Shown here in pieces: positions 35,610-47,135 of a stretch of DNA of 64,000 nt. Every line of letters starts with the position of its first letter. Position 1 is the stretch's first letter. Both the position numbers and the translations under genes were made by a program. This stretch comes from Paragorgia papillata (lineage: Eukaryota > Cnidaria > Anthozoa > Scleralcyonacea > Coralliidae), in NCBI GenBank assembly GCA_035771165.1, contig JAWNZC010000218.1, positions 434,001-498,000 of the forward strand. Direction: 5' to 3'. The notes under the pieces were generated by a model, which saw only the letters and a program-made list of their open reading frames with translations, made no database searches and was not told the origin of the DNA.

Positions 35610-35668
35610 TGAGTTATGGTTCACGAAATGTTAGAGAGTGCTCAATACCATATAGATAGAGCAAAATA
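35236..35668 (-). repeat. Right arm of the large element, inner part
   Basis: Inverted copy of 25554-25892 (GGGCCGAAAATTACAAC through GAGGCGAAGCCGAGTGCC), followed by an (AT)n run at 35577-35606 and a short unique stretch. Confidence 0.85.
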
Positions 35669-35804
35669 CAAAGTATAAAGTATAGTTTTACCTTAAAGTC
35701 TTCGCTACCAGAGGTTTCACCCTAAACGGGAGTCGCCTGATGATCCCGTTTAGGGTGAAACCTCTGGTAGCGAAGACTTTAAGGTAAAACTATACTTTAT
35801 ACTT

Positions 35805-35806
<2 letters not shown>
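35669..35806. mobile_element. Near-perfect 138-bp hairpin (63-bp arms)
   Basis: CAAAGTATAAAGTATAG through TTTAGGGT-type sequence pairs base for base with its reverse complement, around a 12-base loop (GTCGCCTGATGA). The unit is bounded on the right by an AT run. It is absent from the left arm, so it inserted or formed after arm duplication. Confidence 0.9.
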
Positions 35807-35855
<49 letters not shown>

Positions 35856-35948
35856 GTATATGTATATGTATATATTAACGATGTCGTTACTTTCGGGGGG
35901 GGGCGTTACTTTCGGGGGGGGTCGCTACTTTCGGGGGTATCGTTATTT
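35807..35948 (-). repeat. (AT)n / (TATATG)n and TTACTTTCGGGGG minisatellite
   Basis: Right-arm counterpart of 25440-25550. It is cut at 35948 by the 3' end of a retrotransposon and resumes at 39336 (GATTTATTAGCAAACACTG). Confidence 0.85.
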
Positions 35949-38900
35949 TAAGTTTAAGTTTAAGTTTAATAGAATTCGTCACATAAGACAACGTGGCAGG
36001 AGAAGGTAAACAGGACTAATGTCCCAATTGGTGTACCTCCCCTTGTTACAAAGACACATAAAATATATCACAAGGTTTACAAAAATACGCCTAGTAGATT
36101 ACATGAAGAAGTTATTAATAAGTGAATGATGATTTATGGCGGCTGGTACATAGAAATTTTGTCAAAATGGAATGAAGTGATAGACTTTTTAAATAGATGT
36201 AAGCTGGTAATTTGCTTAAAATCCCTAGGTAAATTGTTCCATAGGGCTACTGTTCTGGGGAAAAAAGAAAACTTGAAATAATTTTGTCTATGTTGGGAAG
36301 TTATACAGAAATTATTTGGATCAGAATTTCGGGTATTATATCGAATAGTAACTGGAGAGAAATATTTATTAGCGTTGAAATCCACTAAACCAGAGATAAT
36401 TTTAAAGAACAACAGTAAGTCACTTGCTTCTCTTCTATATTGAAGGGGAAGCATCTTTAGTTCGAGGAGTCTGTCAGTGTATGACTTCGCAGGGTAGTTT
36501 AAAATGAATTTTGTGGCTCTTCTTTGGACGTTTTCGAGCAGTCGACGGTGCTTTAATGTGTAGGGTGACCATACATTTGAACAATATTCAAGTTTGGGTC
36601 GGACCAAGGAATAATACAGAAGTTTTCTGGTGTTGATATCATTAAGGTCTCGACCACAAACACGCTTGACAAGCCCTAAGGTCTTGTTAGCCTTGCTGAC
36701 AATCGCTTCAATGTGTTTTGTCCATTGGAGATCGTGTGATACTGTAATGCCTAGATCTGAAGTGTAAGATACACATTCAAGTTCCTGGTGTCCAAGTTGA
36801 TATCGTGATAAAGCTGAAGTACTTGACCTTTTCCTAGACATGCAGATGGCTTTGCATTTATCGGCATTAAATGCCATCTTCCAGTTACTGCTCCACTCTA
36901 GTAGACGTGTAAGATCTTGCTGCAGCAGACACCGGGAACTTGCGGAGACAATAGGTCTATATACTTTTGTGTCATCTGCGAAAAGAGCAATATTTGAGCC
37001 GTTTTCAAGGTAATCAGGCATGTCGTTGACATATACAAGAAATAGCAACGGCCCGAGTAAAGAGCCTTGTGGAACTCCGGAGGTAACAGGTAACCAATCA
37101 GATGTTGCCCCATTCAGAACAACACGTTGGTATCTGTGCGTTAAGTAGCTTTTAAACCAGGATAGCAGTTGCCCTGAGATGCCAAACTGATGCAATTTAT
37201 ACAGTAGGAGATTGTGAGAAACCCTATCGAACGCTTTGGAGAGGTCAAGATGGATTACATCCACTTCCTTTCCGCTAGAAACTAGGTCAAGTATATTATG
37301 GTAAACTTTCAGGAACTGGGTGACTGTTGAACGTCCCTTCAGGAATCCATGTTGTAGGCGATAGAGGTGCGGTGATATGTGTGGGCAACAATAGTTGAAG
37401 ACGCATCTCTCAAGAACCTTAGAAATGACGCACAGGAGCGAAATTGGTCGATAGTTCGCAACAAGAAGGCGGTCGTCTTTTTTATACACTGGCGTGACAT
37501 TTGCTTTTTTCCAGTTAGTCGGAACAGATCCTGAAGAGAGTGAAAGGTTGAATAGGCGACATAGGGATGGAGCAATCTCCCTAGCTGTAAATTTCAGCAA
37601 GGTGCCGGGAATTTCGTCAGGCCCAGTAGCTTTCTTGGGATCTAAGTTCATTAGGACTTCTAGGACTTCATTGGTGGAAAGTTGAATTGATGTCAGCTGT
37701 TCTCTTGTAAACGGCTCAGGAAAGTCAGGGGAGAAGAGCGGCGATTCAGCGGCAGGGGTAAAAACAGAGTGGAAAAACAAGTTGAATAAATCAGCCTTTT
37801 GCTTTTCGTCAACTATAAGCCGTTAACCATCTCTCAGAAAGTTTGGTGGAGTATTATTAGTCGTTGAGAGCTTGACAAAGGACCAAAAGCGTTTTGGATT
37901 ATCAGATAGTGATTCCTTCATCTTGGTAGTGTGGTCTTTACGTTTCTTGGCAATCAACGATTTTGTTTGTCGACGAATTTCTTTAAACTTATGCAAATCC
38001 CTCTCTAGACCAGATTTGTGTGCTTTCTTCCTTTGTTTGTCCTTCTTTTTTATGACAGACAAAAGCTCTTTATCAATCCATGGATGGTGAAATACATTAG
38101 GCGATTTACATTTTGGCACATGATCATCAACAGCACTTAGAAACATGTCACACCAATTCGTCAGTGATGCATTAACATCATTCTCAATGAAGCACATGTC
38201 CCATGGGGCATGTCTAAGTGTCTCGTCTAAGCTTTCCCAATTGACTCTCTTATAGTTGTAGGTAATACGCTTAGTAATTGGCTTTTTTTAAATCTTGAGA
38301 TCTAGATCAAATCGAATAATCCTGTGGTCTGAGGTTAATATATCTTCGGAGACATGGGTATTGTGTAGTTTCTCAGGAAAGTTTGTCAGAACCAAATCTA
38401 GAATGTTGTGGTTCCAGGTCGGGGTATTAATTGTCTGCCACAGAAAGTTGTCTTTAATAACTTTTGTAAAGTAATTGTGAAGTTGGTCATTTGATGTAGC
38501 TGTCCCAGTACTCCAGTCGATGTTAGGTAAATTGAAATCCCCACAAATAAGCAAACGGTCAAATTTAGCTCTCGATACCAGACGAAGTGATTTTTTGAAT
38601 TCTTTAAGATAGGATAAATCAGAGTTCGGCGGTCTGTAAAAGACAACGGCTAAAAATTTACGCCTTGAGTCTGGACGAATCTCACAAATTAGCATCTCAG
38701 CATTTCCTTCTAGGTCTTTCCGTCTAAAGCTCTGTATATTATTTCTCACTGCAAGCAATACTCCCCCTCCGGTTCGATTCTCTCTGTCCCGTCTATAGAT
38801 GGTAAAGTCCGGGCCCGGTAAGAGTTCGCTGTTTAAGATGTTCGGTTTTAGCCAAGTCTCACATAGGAACATCAGGTCCGTTCCAGTAGAAAGAATCTGA

Positions 38901-39335
38901 AGTTCGGCCGTTTTGGTGACAATGCTTCTCGGGTTCATGTACAAGCATGAAATCCTTGAACAATAAGACGTACGATTTTCCGAATTTGTAGTTGGAAGGT
39001 AATGAGGACCTGGCAACGGATGCACGTCTCCGCTAAGTTTGATTTCAAGGAGCTGAGGGTTAAAAGAAGCTGTACAATTTGCGTAATAATTTAGTCTTCT
39101 CTTTAAGAACCTTGAACGGCTCATACAGCACGACACGTTGTTTGTCAAGTGAGATGACAGACCATTGTAGAATATGTGTCCAATAGGCGACTGAAGACTT
39201 GATAGATTGTCGTAACTCCATGACGATGATAAATTGGCAAGAGATGAACCAAAGTAAACAATAAATGAACCAAGAAGAATGATATAAAGCGGAGCCAACA
39301 ATTTGACGTCCGCCATTATGAAATGTTTTGGATTT
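35949..39335 (-). mobile_element. CR1/L2-like non-LTR retrotransposon, nearly complete
   Basis: The 3' tail is (AAACTT)n on the coding strand (35949-35967). The coding region runs from a start at 39316 to a stop near 36134, and the 5' leader is only about 20 bases. It is inserted in the right arm of the large element: the arm reads GGGGTATCGTTATTTT before it and ATTTATTAGCAAACACTG after it, as in the uninterrupted left arm. Confidence 0.88.
36134..39316 (-). pseudogene. Retrotransposon polyprotein: APE endonuclease and RT, two lesions
   Basis: A single ORF2-type protein. The N-terminus has a hydrophobic stretch (LYIILLGSFIVYFGSSL). The endonuclease follows: YMNPRSI, LCETWLKPN, VFYRPPNSDL, ICGDFNLPNIDW and SDHRIIRFDL. 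After a one-base shift in an A-tract at about 38285 the linker continues (HHPWIDKELL, KRFWSFVK) to a TAA at about 37823. The reverse transcriptase then runs on in frame: FRPISLLCVISKVLER-type fingers, HLDLSKAFDRVSH, SGVPQGSLLGPLLFLVYVND and the catalytic FADDTKVY. A thumb domain and a C-terminal region ending in LHLFKKSITSFHFDK follow. Two lesions only, so it is the youngest retroelement here. Confidence 0.9.
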
Positions 39336-39584
39336 ATTAGCAAACACTGAATTTTATAATTACTTTCGAGGCGCTACTTCCGGGGGGGTCGTTACTTTGG
39401 GAACTTTACGGTATATGCACCTCCAATCCGCGTTTTATCCCCCAATCTGCGTTTTATCCCCAATCCGCGTTTTATCCCCTAATCCGCGTTTTATCCCCCA
39501 ATCCGCGTTTTATCCCCAATCCGCGTTTTATCCCCCAATCCGCCATTCCGCCAATCCGGATCCGCGTTTTATCCTAACCCAATC
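39336..39584 (+). repeat. Minisatellite blocks of the right arm
   Basis: TTACTTTCGAGGCGCTACTTCC-type units, TACGGTATATGCACCTCC, then about seven CGTTTTATCCCCCAATCCG units. Inverted relative to 25104-25430. Confidence 0.85.
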
Positions 39585-39800
39585 AAAAATATAAAATCTC
39601 TTTCAACAATTACGCGTATATGTAATATGTCCAATCCAATAACCTTACTTGAAGTATCGACGAAAGATCAGTTTCAGTCTCAGCTAATAAACGTAAATAA
39701 ATGTATTTTATTAACCGTTTGTTAGTAAGCGATTAACCAAATTTCCGGCAGATTCTGTTGATTCCGTCGATTCCGTTGATTCCGTTAAATAGAGATGCCG
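39585..39800 (-). repeat. Outer terminal repeat of the large element, right
   Basis: Inverted copy of 24338-24540 ending in AATAGAGATGCCG. Contains three ATTCCGTYG nonamers where the left copy has fewer. Confidence 0.85.
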
Positions 39801-39984
39801 TTATTAAGCTTTTAAGAGAGTAACCAGGCGGTCCAGGCGGAGATAGCCCCGCTATACTAACAGTATCTTTTAACCAAGTCTCGGTTATAACGCACACATC
39901 AATCTTCCTACCCACAACATGATCGACGATGTTCGCAGTCTTGTTTTTTACAGATCTTGCATTGACATTGGCAAAACGTAATAA

Positions 39985-39990
<6 letters not shown>
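39801..39990 (-). pseudogene. Non-LTR retrotransposon no. 2, N-terminal endonuclease part
   Basis: On the minus strand: FANVNARSVKNKT, then VDHVVGRKIDVCVITETWLK (the ET-W-L endonuclease signature), then PPGYSLKSL up to the insertion point of the large element. The next residues of the same protein are at 24337. An AT microsatellite replaces the 5' end at 39989. Confidence 0.8.
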
Positions 39991-40028
<38 letters not shown>

Positions 40029-41130
40029 CAATCTACAGACACGGTGTTCCGCTGTACAACAGCTCATCAGTGTAGCTTGGAACAATCTGAATGAATTTCA
40101 TCAATTACTTATACACATGGGATCGTCGGTGACAACCGCATGTGGGACAGCATCGGTGAAGTACATTCAGATAGCGTGAAGTGAGCATGGGCCCAGAGTG
40201 CTCAAACTTCCACAAGGGTAGTGAGCGTTGCATTATCGCTAATAGGTACCCACGGCAACTTCACAGAGTGCTCAACAACACCGAAGTGAAGGAGCGTACA
40301 TAGTTCAATCTACAGACACGGTGTTTCGCTGTACAACAGCTCATCAGTGTAGCTTGGAACAATCTGAATGAATTTCATCAATTACTTATACACATGGGAT
40401 CGTCGGTGACAACCGCATGTGGGACAGCATCGGTGAAGTACATTCAGATAGCGTGAAGTGAGCATGGGCCCAGAGTGCTCAAACTTCCACAAGGGTAGTG
40501 AGCGTTGCATTATCGCTATTAGGGAGTTTACGAACTACGACGACGACGGCAGTGGACAACGCGATATAAATTTTGGTATTTAAAAGAAAACACGGTTGAA
40601 TAACTTCCCTGTTTGCTCTTAAAGCTTATTTTATGACTTTTAAAACGTTCGACAACTCGTAAAATGATTGCATTGAAAGTGTTGAAGGCATTCATAAGCA
40701 ACAGCCTTCATCTGTCCATGACTTCACGTCGTCATGAAGACGTGAAAATGCACTCAACGGCGTTGTAAACATAACGAGGACGACTTAAAGATTTCTCTTG
40801 GGACTGCAAATTATTCATTTTCTTTCTTTTAAAGGAAGAATTATTTTGTTTGAATGGCCGCGTCGTCGAGGTTGCCGTCGTAGATCGTAAACTCCCTAAT
40901 AGGTACCCACGGCAACTTCACAGAGTCCTCAACAACACCGAAGTGAAGGAGCGTACATAGTTCAATCTACAAACACGGTGTTTCGCTGTACAACAGCTCA
41001 TCAGTGTAGCTTGGAACAATCTGAATGAATTTCATCAATTACTTATACACATGCGATCGTCGGTGACAACCGCATGTGGGACAGTATTGGTGAAGTACAT
41101 TCAGATAGCGTGAAGTGCGCATGGGCCCAG
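39988..41130 (+). repeat. 277-bp tandem repeat, three copies, with AT run
   Basis: After an (AT)n run at 39988-40024, AGTTCAATCTACARACACGG starts copies at 40025, 40302 and 40959. The interval 40302-40959 exceeds 277 bp by the length of one inserted MITE. The third copy is cut at about 41130 by another AT run. No gene is visible. Confidence 0.9.
40520..40898. mobile_element. 379-bp MITE in the second tandem copy
   Basis: Ends TAGGGAGTTTACGAACTACG and GTAGATCGTAAACTCCCTA. The uninterrupted first copy reads ATCGCTAATAGGTACCC at this point, giving the empty site and a TA or TAA-like duplication. Confidence 0.85.
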
Positions 41131-41136
41131 TACATA

Positions 41137-41247
<111 letters not shown>

Positions 41248-41287
41248 ATTTGATTTATGTTTGAAAGGTTTTGTCTTGCAGTTCCAG

Positions 41288-44200
41288 CAGTGGCGTAGCT
41301 AGAGTCGCAGGGACGTTTGTCGGAAAATCCTTGTTGTCCGTCGGAAAATTTGGGTGGTTGGGACTTGGGAAAGTTGTTGATCGTAACAAATAGTTTTGCC
41401 GTGTTGACATATATTAGAGCATATGATACATAAATGATAAAATGTCGGATTTTGTGACTTGTTATAAAGCTGCGAAAAAACAGTTTCCGTTCAACAACAA
41501 GGGAATTAGTTCTCGTTGTATTATCTGTCAACTCTTTCCAGATGAAATACAATGATGAAATACGATAGTGGTGGGACTCGTAACGCTGGCACTTAGTCTC
41601 TTAAGTTCAACATCTTATATTTCTCACACGATCTTTTAAAGTCTATAATCTATATAGCGCTAAACGGAGTTGGAGTACCTTCATTTAATTACTTTCATTA
41701 TTCATATAAGTTCCTAACGACGAAATATACCGGTAACTCGGTAAGTAGTAACTTTAATAATAATGTGATATCAATACTATACTTTTATTTGTTTATAACT
41801 TTAAACTTTGTCTGTTTGTCAATTGACATATTAAACCGCGTCATTTACTGTGGATTTTCAATTCAGTTTCACATTTCTCTGCCCGAAATGGCGCTAGAGT
41901 CTGAGAGTAGATATGTAGAATAATCTAATTGCGTAATGCAGCGTAACAGATGGGCTTACATGCATGAGCCTTACACAAAACTCAACAGTGGAAAAGTTTC
42001 AGTTATTAATCATACCATACCGATTGGGGCTTTGGGGCAATGAGGCCATGTGGTTCAATTTCAATGAATTAATATATCTGTAAATGCGCGGTATTGTTGT
42101 AAATTTTAATTCATCATAATTATTCATTGTATACAGCAATCAGCAATCGTATTCGTGCCAATCGATACTCGCCATTCATCTCAGTCAGAAATCAGAATGT
42201 TTAGTAAAAAAGCCAAATGCCAAAAGGTAGAATGCTGCATATGCGGTGTAACCTTTGACAGTGACTATAAAAAAAAAACACAATGAGAAATACCACAGTG
42301 AAATAATAGCCGCTCATAGGCATATTCCGTACAGGGTGGCTGGGGCGCCAGAAAATCCATTTGCGTTCGCACGGAAAACAAAGCCAAGCGCTACTTCAAC
42401 ATCCACAACGTCTCCCTTGAACCAAGTCCTGCCCGTTCTGGATAACTCCACGATAACAGCAATTTCCCAAACCATTGAAGACAATTCATCAGAATGTACC
42501 ACAAGCCACTCTTCAGCAGCTCCTAGCACGTGTGAGTTAGCGAATCAACCCGACGCTCCTACTGCAGAGCCAAGAGAAGAGGAAGAAAGCGACGATAGTG
42601 GTGAAGCCGAAAGCGACGATAGTGGTGAAGCCGAAAGCGAAGGTATGCAATCTTCCGTCGAACATCCTGAAGGCCCTGAAAGTGAAATTAAGGTGTGGAT
42701 CAGGTCACTAAGGAACTACCCTACAGATCCTGCAAACTTTCGAAACATTCAAATAAACGCTGAGGTTCGAGCTGAAATTGTGCGGTACGGCCCATCTAAG
42801 TCTGAAAACGTTGTATTTCCTAAGGATACGAATGATCGAAGTTTTCAGCAGTCCTGGTATACGAAAAACCACGTCCCTCGCGATTGGTTGGTGTATTCCA
42901 TTAAGGAAGATGCAATGTTTTGTTTTTGTTGTTGGCTTTTCCCCTGCAAGTCATATCAAGGCTACGAGAATAACTGGAGTGAAGTCGGGGTGAAGAATTT
43001 CAAAAAGGGATTAGAGAAAGTCGTCAACCACGAAAATTCCAAGCTCCACTGCATCAGCTTTGCACGCTGGAAATCGTTCCAGACTCGACTATATACTGGG
43101 AAAACAATTGATGCCCAACTTCAAGAGCAACTAAATAAAGAAAGGGAGAAAACACTGCAAGTTCTTGACCGCATTTTTTCTGCCACACTATTTTTGGCTC
43201 TTCAAGGAATATCGTTTCGTGGTCATCGGTTCGAAAATCGAGAAGATCTCATGACCGAATTTGGAAATAGTGGCAATTACCTGGAGCTGCTCAAATTGAT
43301 AGCCAAACACGACCCTGTTATGTCCTCCCATCTGGCTAGCAAGAAATCAAGAGCCAAGTACACCTCTCCACAGATTCAAAATGAAATAATAGATGCCATT
43401 GCCACAGTCATCAGAGAAAGAATTATTTCAGAAGTACTTGCTGCCAAGTATTTTTGTGTAATTCTTGATACTACTCCTGATATTAGTCACATCGACCAGT
43501 TAGCTTTTTCCCTGAGATATGTATTGGAAGGAAAACCTGTTGAGCGTTTTCTTTGTTTTGACGAAATGGAAGGATCAAAGGCTGTAGATTTTCTGCATAA
43601 ATTCCTCCAGCTTTTAGCCCAATTTAACCTTGATTCTAAGTTTATTAGAGGTCAAGCAATGGATGGCTGTTCAACAATGTCTGGCATTCGCGGAGGATTA
43701 CAAGCTTTGGTTCGCGAAGTTACTCCATCTGCACTATATGTACACTGCATGGCGCATCGGTTAAATCTTACGCTAGTTTTGACGGCAACGAGCTGTGTAC
43801 CTGCAAAGTCTTTCTTCGGACTGCTTTTCTACAGTTTTCTACAGTTTTTTCGCTGCCAGTCCAAGGAGAACTGCACAGCTGCACAAATATCAAGGACGGG
43901 CACAACGACGATCTGAGATGCCAAAGTCTCTTTCAGACACGCGGTGGGCAGCAAGAGCAAATTCTGTAGAACATGTGAAGGACAACTTTGATTGTTATCT
44001 CGATGCTCTAGAAGTACTAATGGCACAAAACCAACTTGACACACGTGGTCTCGCTGATGTGCATGGTCTGATAAATGGACTTAGAAGCTTTGAATTTGTT
44101 TTCATGCTCTATTTTTGGTTTGAGATCCTAGTGATAACGAAAGCCGCAACAGACAAAGTTCAAGGCCCCTTCATGAACATTGGTGTATCGTGCCAATTGA

Positions 44201-45286
44201 TTGAAGCATGCATTCAGCAATTTTCGAGCATGCGAGCTAATGACGACCACTTTGAAGATACCATCGCAAAAGCAACGGCCCGTTCCAATGGTCTTGACTT
44301 TCCAACGGAGTTTAAAAGCAGAAGACGCCGACGAAGGAGAGCATTTCCTGACGAAGCTCGTGAAACCGATGCTGATAATCCTGCAAAAGATAGTTTTAAA
44401 ATCGACGTCTATAATGTTGTTTTAGACACTATCATCACAGACCTCAAGACACGTTTCAATGATACAGCAGTTGGCATTCTTAAGGCCTTTTGTTGTATTT
44501 CACCAGTTACGTTCCTTAGCCAGAACGAATCAGACGTCCCTGCCGAATCAAGTTTACAGCAACTGAGCATTTTATGCCAATTTTACTCTGACGACCTTTC
44601 TTCAAGTGAAATGGTGGTGCTTGAGTACAAGAACGTGCATGCTCTTCTCAATGCCTGGGAGTTTGGAGAAGGCGAAGCTGTTCCAAGGGATGCTGAAGAC
44701 CTTTTATTATTTTTAATGAAGCACAACTTGACGGCTCAATTTGAGAATATTGTAACGCTTTTGAAACTCTGCCTCACCTTACCCGTTTCATCAGCACATG
44801 ATGAAAGAGCGTTCAGCTGCTTGAAGCGTGTTAAGACGTACTTGAGAAGCACGATGTCCGAAAAGCGACCCTCAAACCTCGCATGCATCTCAATAAATCG
44901 CGAACTTGTTTCATCAATTTCTGTTAGAGAACTTCAAAAACCATTTTTAAATTCGAAAACCAGAAGACAATTTCAATGACTTAGGTGGACAAATTGTATC
45001 TCTCTAGTAATCTACAGTCATATGTATGCATGCACTACAGATACAATTCTACATGATTGTAGAATTTAAAACAGAAAATTTGTAAATACGTTTGCTAATT
45101 CAGTATATAGGTACTGTACTACTAATAGGTAAAAAAGTACGACTAATTTCTTAATGAATGGATGAATGAAACGTGTTTATGGCAACGCCTGGATTTGACA
45201 ACATCCATATGACCACGCCCATTTTCCGGAAAATTTGGATGCCTGCCCCCCCCCCCACTAAAACACCCTAGCTACCTACGCCACTG
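41288..45286 (+). mobile_element. hAT transposon, 4.0 kb
   Basis: Perfect 8-bp target duplication AGTTCCAG at 41280-41287 and 45287-45294. The ends CAGTGGCGTAGCTAG and CTAGCTACCTACGCCACTG are inverted, with a small gap. It encodes one hAT-type transposase. The non-coding flanks 41300-42190 and 44980-45280 show no other genes. Confidence 0.92.
42197..44979 (+). pseudogene. hAT transposase with N-terminal zinc fingers, two frameshifts
   Basis: The start at 42197 gives a C2H2/BED-like finger (CCICGVTFDSDYKKK). A slip in the A-run at 42270-42279 moves the frame, after which HNEKYHSE completes the finger. A Ser/Asp-rich linker with a duplicated ESDDSGEA follows. Next is a TTF-type zinc finger (FCFCCWLFPC, NHENSKLHC) and DUF4371/RNase H sequence: FCVILDTTPDISHIDQL holds the first catalytic D, and CMAHRLNLTL follows. 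A 10-bp tandem duplication (TTTTCTACAG twice, about 43835-43855) causes the second frameshift. The rest carries an insertion domain and the hAT C-terminal dimerisation region (SSAHDERAFSCLKRVKTYLR). It resembles ZMYM/'TTF-type' hAT proteins. Not translatable as one protein now. Confidence 0.88.
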
Positions 45287-45294
45287 AGTTCCAG

Positions 45295-45450
45295 ACTGCT
45301 AAGAGTGGGAATTTAAATATAAGAAAATTATAAAAAATATGTATTATTCTTTATTAGTATAAATACACAGGTGATTATAGAAAATCGCGCGCGCTGATTG
45401 GTCCAGTTACTTCGGATTAATTCTCGATAATCACCTGGCGTTCATCCAAA
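45295..45450. promoter_or_regulatory. Short inverted repeat before a small open frame
   Basis: CAGGTGATTAT near 45370 and ATAATCACCTG near 45428 are perfect 11-bp inverted copies around GCGCGCGCTGATTGGTCC, a GC-rich stretch with a CCAAT-box complement. It could be a small MITE or promoter remnant. Confidence 0.35.
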
Positions 45451-45657
45451 ATGGCCGCCAGCCAAGTTGTCAATGCGACAGACGAGGAAATTAACAATTT
45501 TAAAGAAAATGTTGTTCCTAAAAGTACAAAATATGTATTTATACTAAAACAATTGTTAAATAATAAAATTAAAGTTAAAGAGTTAAGACTTAAAGGTCAA
45601 CTCAAGGCAAATTATTTTCCCGGCTTGTTATATGCGTCAAAGTATGGAGAATACTAA
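45451..45657 (+). CDS. Truncated open frame, possible exon-1 relic
   Basis: 68 codons starting MAASQVVNATDEEINNF. The first 30 residues resemble the N-terminal start common to cnidarian DUF3504/Crypton-related proteins (…EEEINNFxENVxPKSTKY…, from memory). After KSTKY the sequence is unrelated and lysine/leucine rich. Probably an exon-1 relic read into following sequence. Confidence 0.25.
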   Translation: MAASQVVNATDEEINNFKENVVPKSTKYVFILKQLLNNKIKVKELRLKGQLKANYFPGLLYASKYGEY

Positions 45658-45746
45658 TATGATGATAAAAATTTGAAGCAAACCGTACTTTTTGTTGATT
45701 TCTGAATTTCTTACGAAGTATTCTAAAAAAAGCCGTGGTGTATAAA

Positions 45747-46455
45747 CCACTGTGAAGTATGCACCACATTCAGCCTTCGATTCAGCCTTCGATTCGTCCT
45801 TCGATTCAGCCGTCGATTCAATTATCGCATATTATGGCGAAGTTATCTCCATATTCATCAGGTGGTCGCTATTACAGAATATCATACAAAAACACAATTT
45901 TCTCACGCCCTATTCTCTACGATTTTTTTAAATTTACATATGTTGTACAGAATTTCAAGCTCTTTAGTCTGGTATAAGTCTCCAGAGTGGCACAGACCCA
46001 TGAACGACGCAGGCGAGCTTTAAACAAATTGCCGCGCGCCGTCATTATTACGACAGACGGGGGTTGTTTTCCGTAATTTCCGATTACCTCAGATATAAAC
46101 ACAATTTTCTCAGGCGCTATTTTATACGATTTTTTTTAATTTACATATGTTGTACAGAATTTCGTGCTCTTTAATCTGGTATAAGTCTCCAGAGTGGCAC
46201 AGACCCATGAACGACGCAGACGAGCTTTAAACAAATTGCGGCGCGCCGTCATTAATACGACTGACGGAGGTTGTTTTGCATCTTTCAGATTACCTCAGAT
46301 GTAAACACAATTTTCTCAGGTGCTATTCTATACGATTTTTTTTTATTTACATATGTTGTACAGAATTTCATGCTCTTTAATCTAGTATAAGTCTCCAGAG
46401 TGGCACAGACCCATGAACAACTCAGACGAGCTTTAAACAAATTGCGGCGCCTGTT
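45747..46455 (-). repeat. Left arm: terminal module and inverted satellite monomers
   Basis: TTCGATTCAGCC minisatellite units and GGCGAAGTTATCTCCATATTC, then monomers with phase word GGTATAAGTCTCC at 45971, 46177 and 46384 (206-207 bp). They are opposite in orientation to the 1-15203 array. Confidence 0.88.
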
Positions 46456-47133
46456 CAATTTCCGCCGTTCATGGGTCTGTGCCACTCTGGTGACTTGTAC
46501 TAGATTAAAGAGCATGAAATTCTGTACAACATATGTAAATTTAAAAAAATCGTATAGAATAGCGCGTGAGAGAATTGTGTTTATATCTAAGGTAATCTGA
46601 AAGATGCAAAACAACCTCCGTCAGTCGTATTAATGACGGCGCGCCGCAATTTGTTTAAAGCTCTCCTGACTCCTGCGTCGTTCATGGGTCTGTGCCACTC
46701 TGGAGACTTATACTAGATTAAAGAGCATGAAATTCTGTACAACATATGTAAATTAAAAAAAATCATATAGAATAGCACCTGAGAAAATTGTGTTTACATC
46801 TGAGGTAATCTGAAAGATGCAAAACAACCTCCGTCAGTCGTATTAATGACGGCGCGCCGCAATTTGTTTAAAGCTCGCCTGCGTCGTTCATGGGTCTGTG
46901 TCACTCTGGAGACTTATACCAGATTAAAGAGCATGAAATTCTGTACAACATATGTAAATTTAAAAAAATCGTATAGAATAGCGCCTGAGAAAATTGTGTT
47001 TATATCTGAGGTAATCTGAAATACACAAAACAACCCCCGTCAGTCGTATTAATGACGCCGTGCGGCAATTTGTTTAAAGCTCGCCTGCGTCGTTCATGGG
47101 TCTGTGCCACTCTGCCACTCTAGAGACTTATAT
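46456..47133 (+). repeat. Right arm: satellite monomers in array orientation
   Basis: TTCATGGGTCTGTG starts units near 46467, 46681, 46887 and 47093. Orientation flips at about 46450-46460, making a long palindrome with the left arm. The last unit is interrupted at 47134 by the composite element and resumes at 50847. Confidence 0.88.
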
Positions 47134-47135
47134 TA

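Larger units (their letters stand above)
24338..39800. mobile_element. Large inverted-repeat element, 15.5 kb, virus-like core
   Basis: The two ends are inverted copies (CGGCATCTCTATTTAACGG at 24338; its complement at 39782-39800), inserted in the endonuclease gene of retroelement no. 2. AAG flanks both sides (24335-24337 and, after a TTATT spacer, 39806-39808); removing the insert restores the host reading frame exactly. Arms of about 1.1 kb carry minisatellites and continue inward to about 25892 and 35236. The core (25893-35235) has its own degenerate inverted repeats, a Bcl-2-like gene with duplicates, a RING gene and a tRNA-like gene. I find no transposase, integrase or polymerase, so it is probably non-autonomous. 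Later insertions include a 3.4-kb retrotransposon and several MITEs. Superfamily unknown; a derivative of a Maverick/adintovirus-like or other DNA virus is only a guess. Confidence 0.75.
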
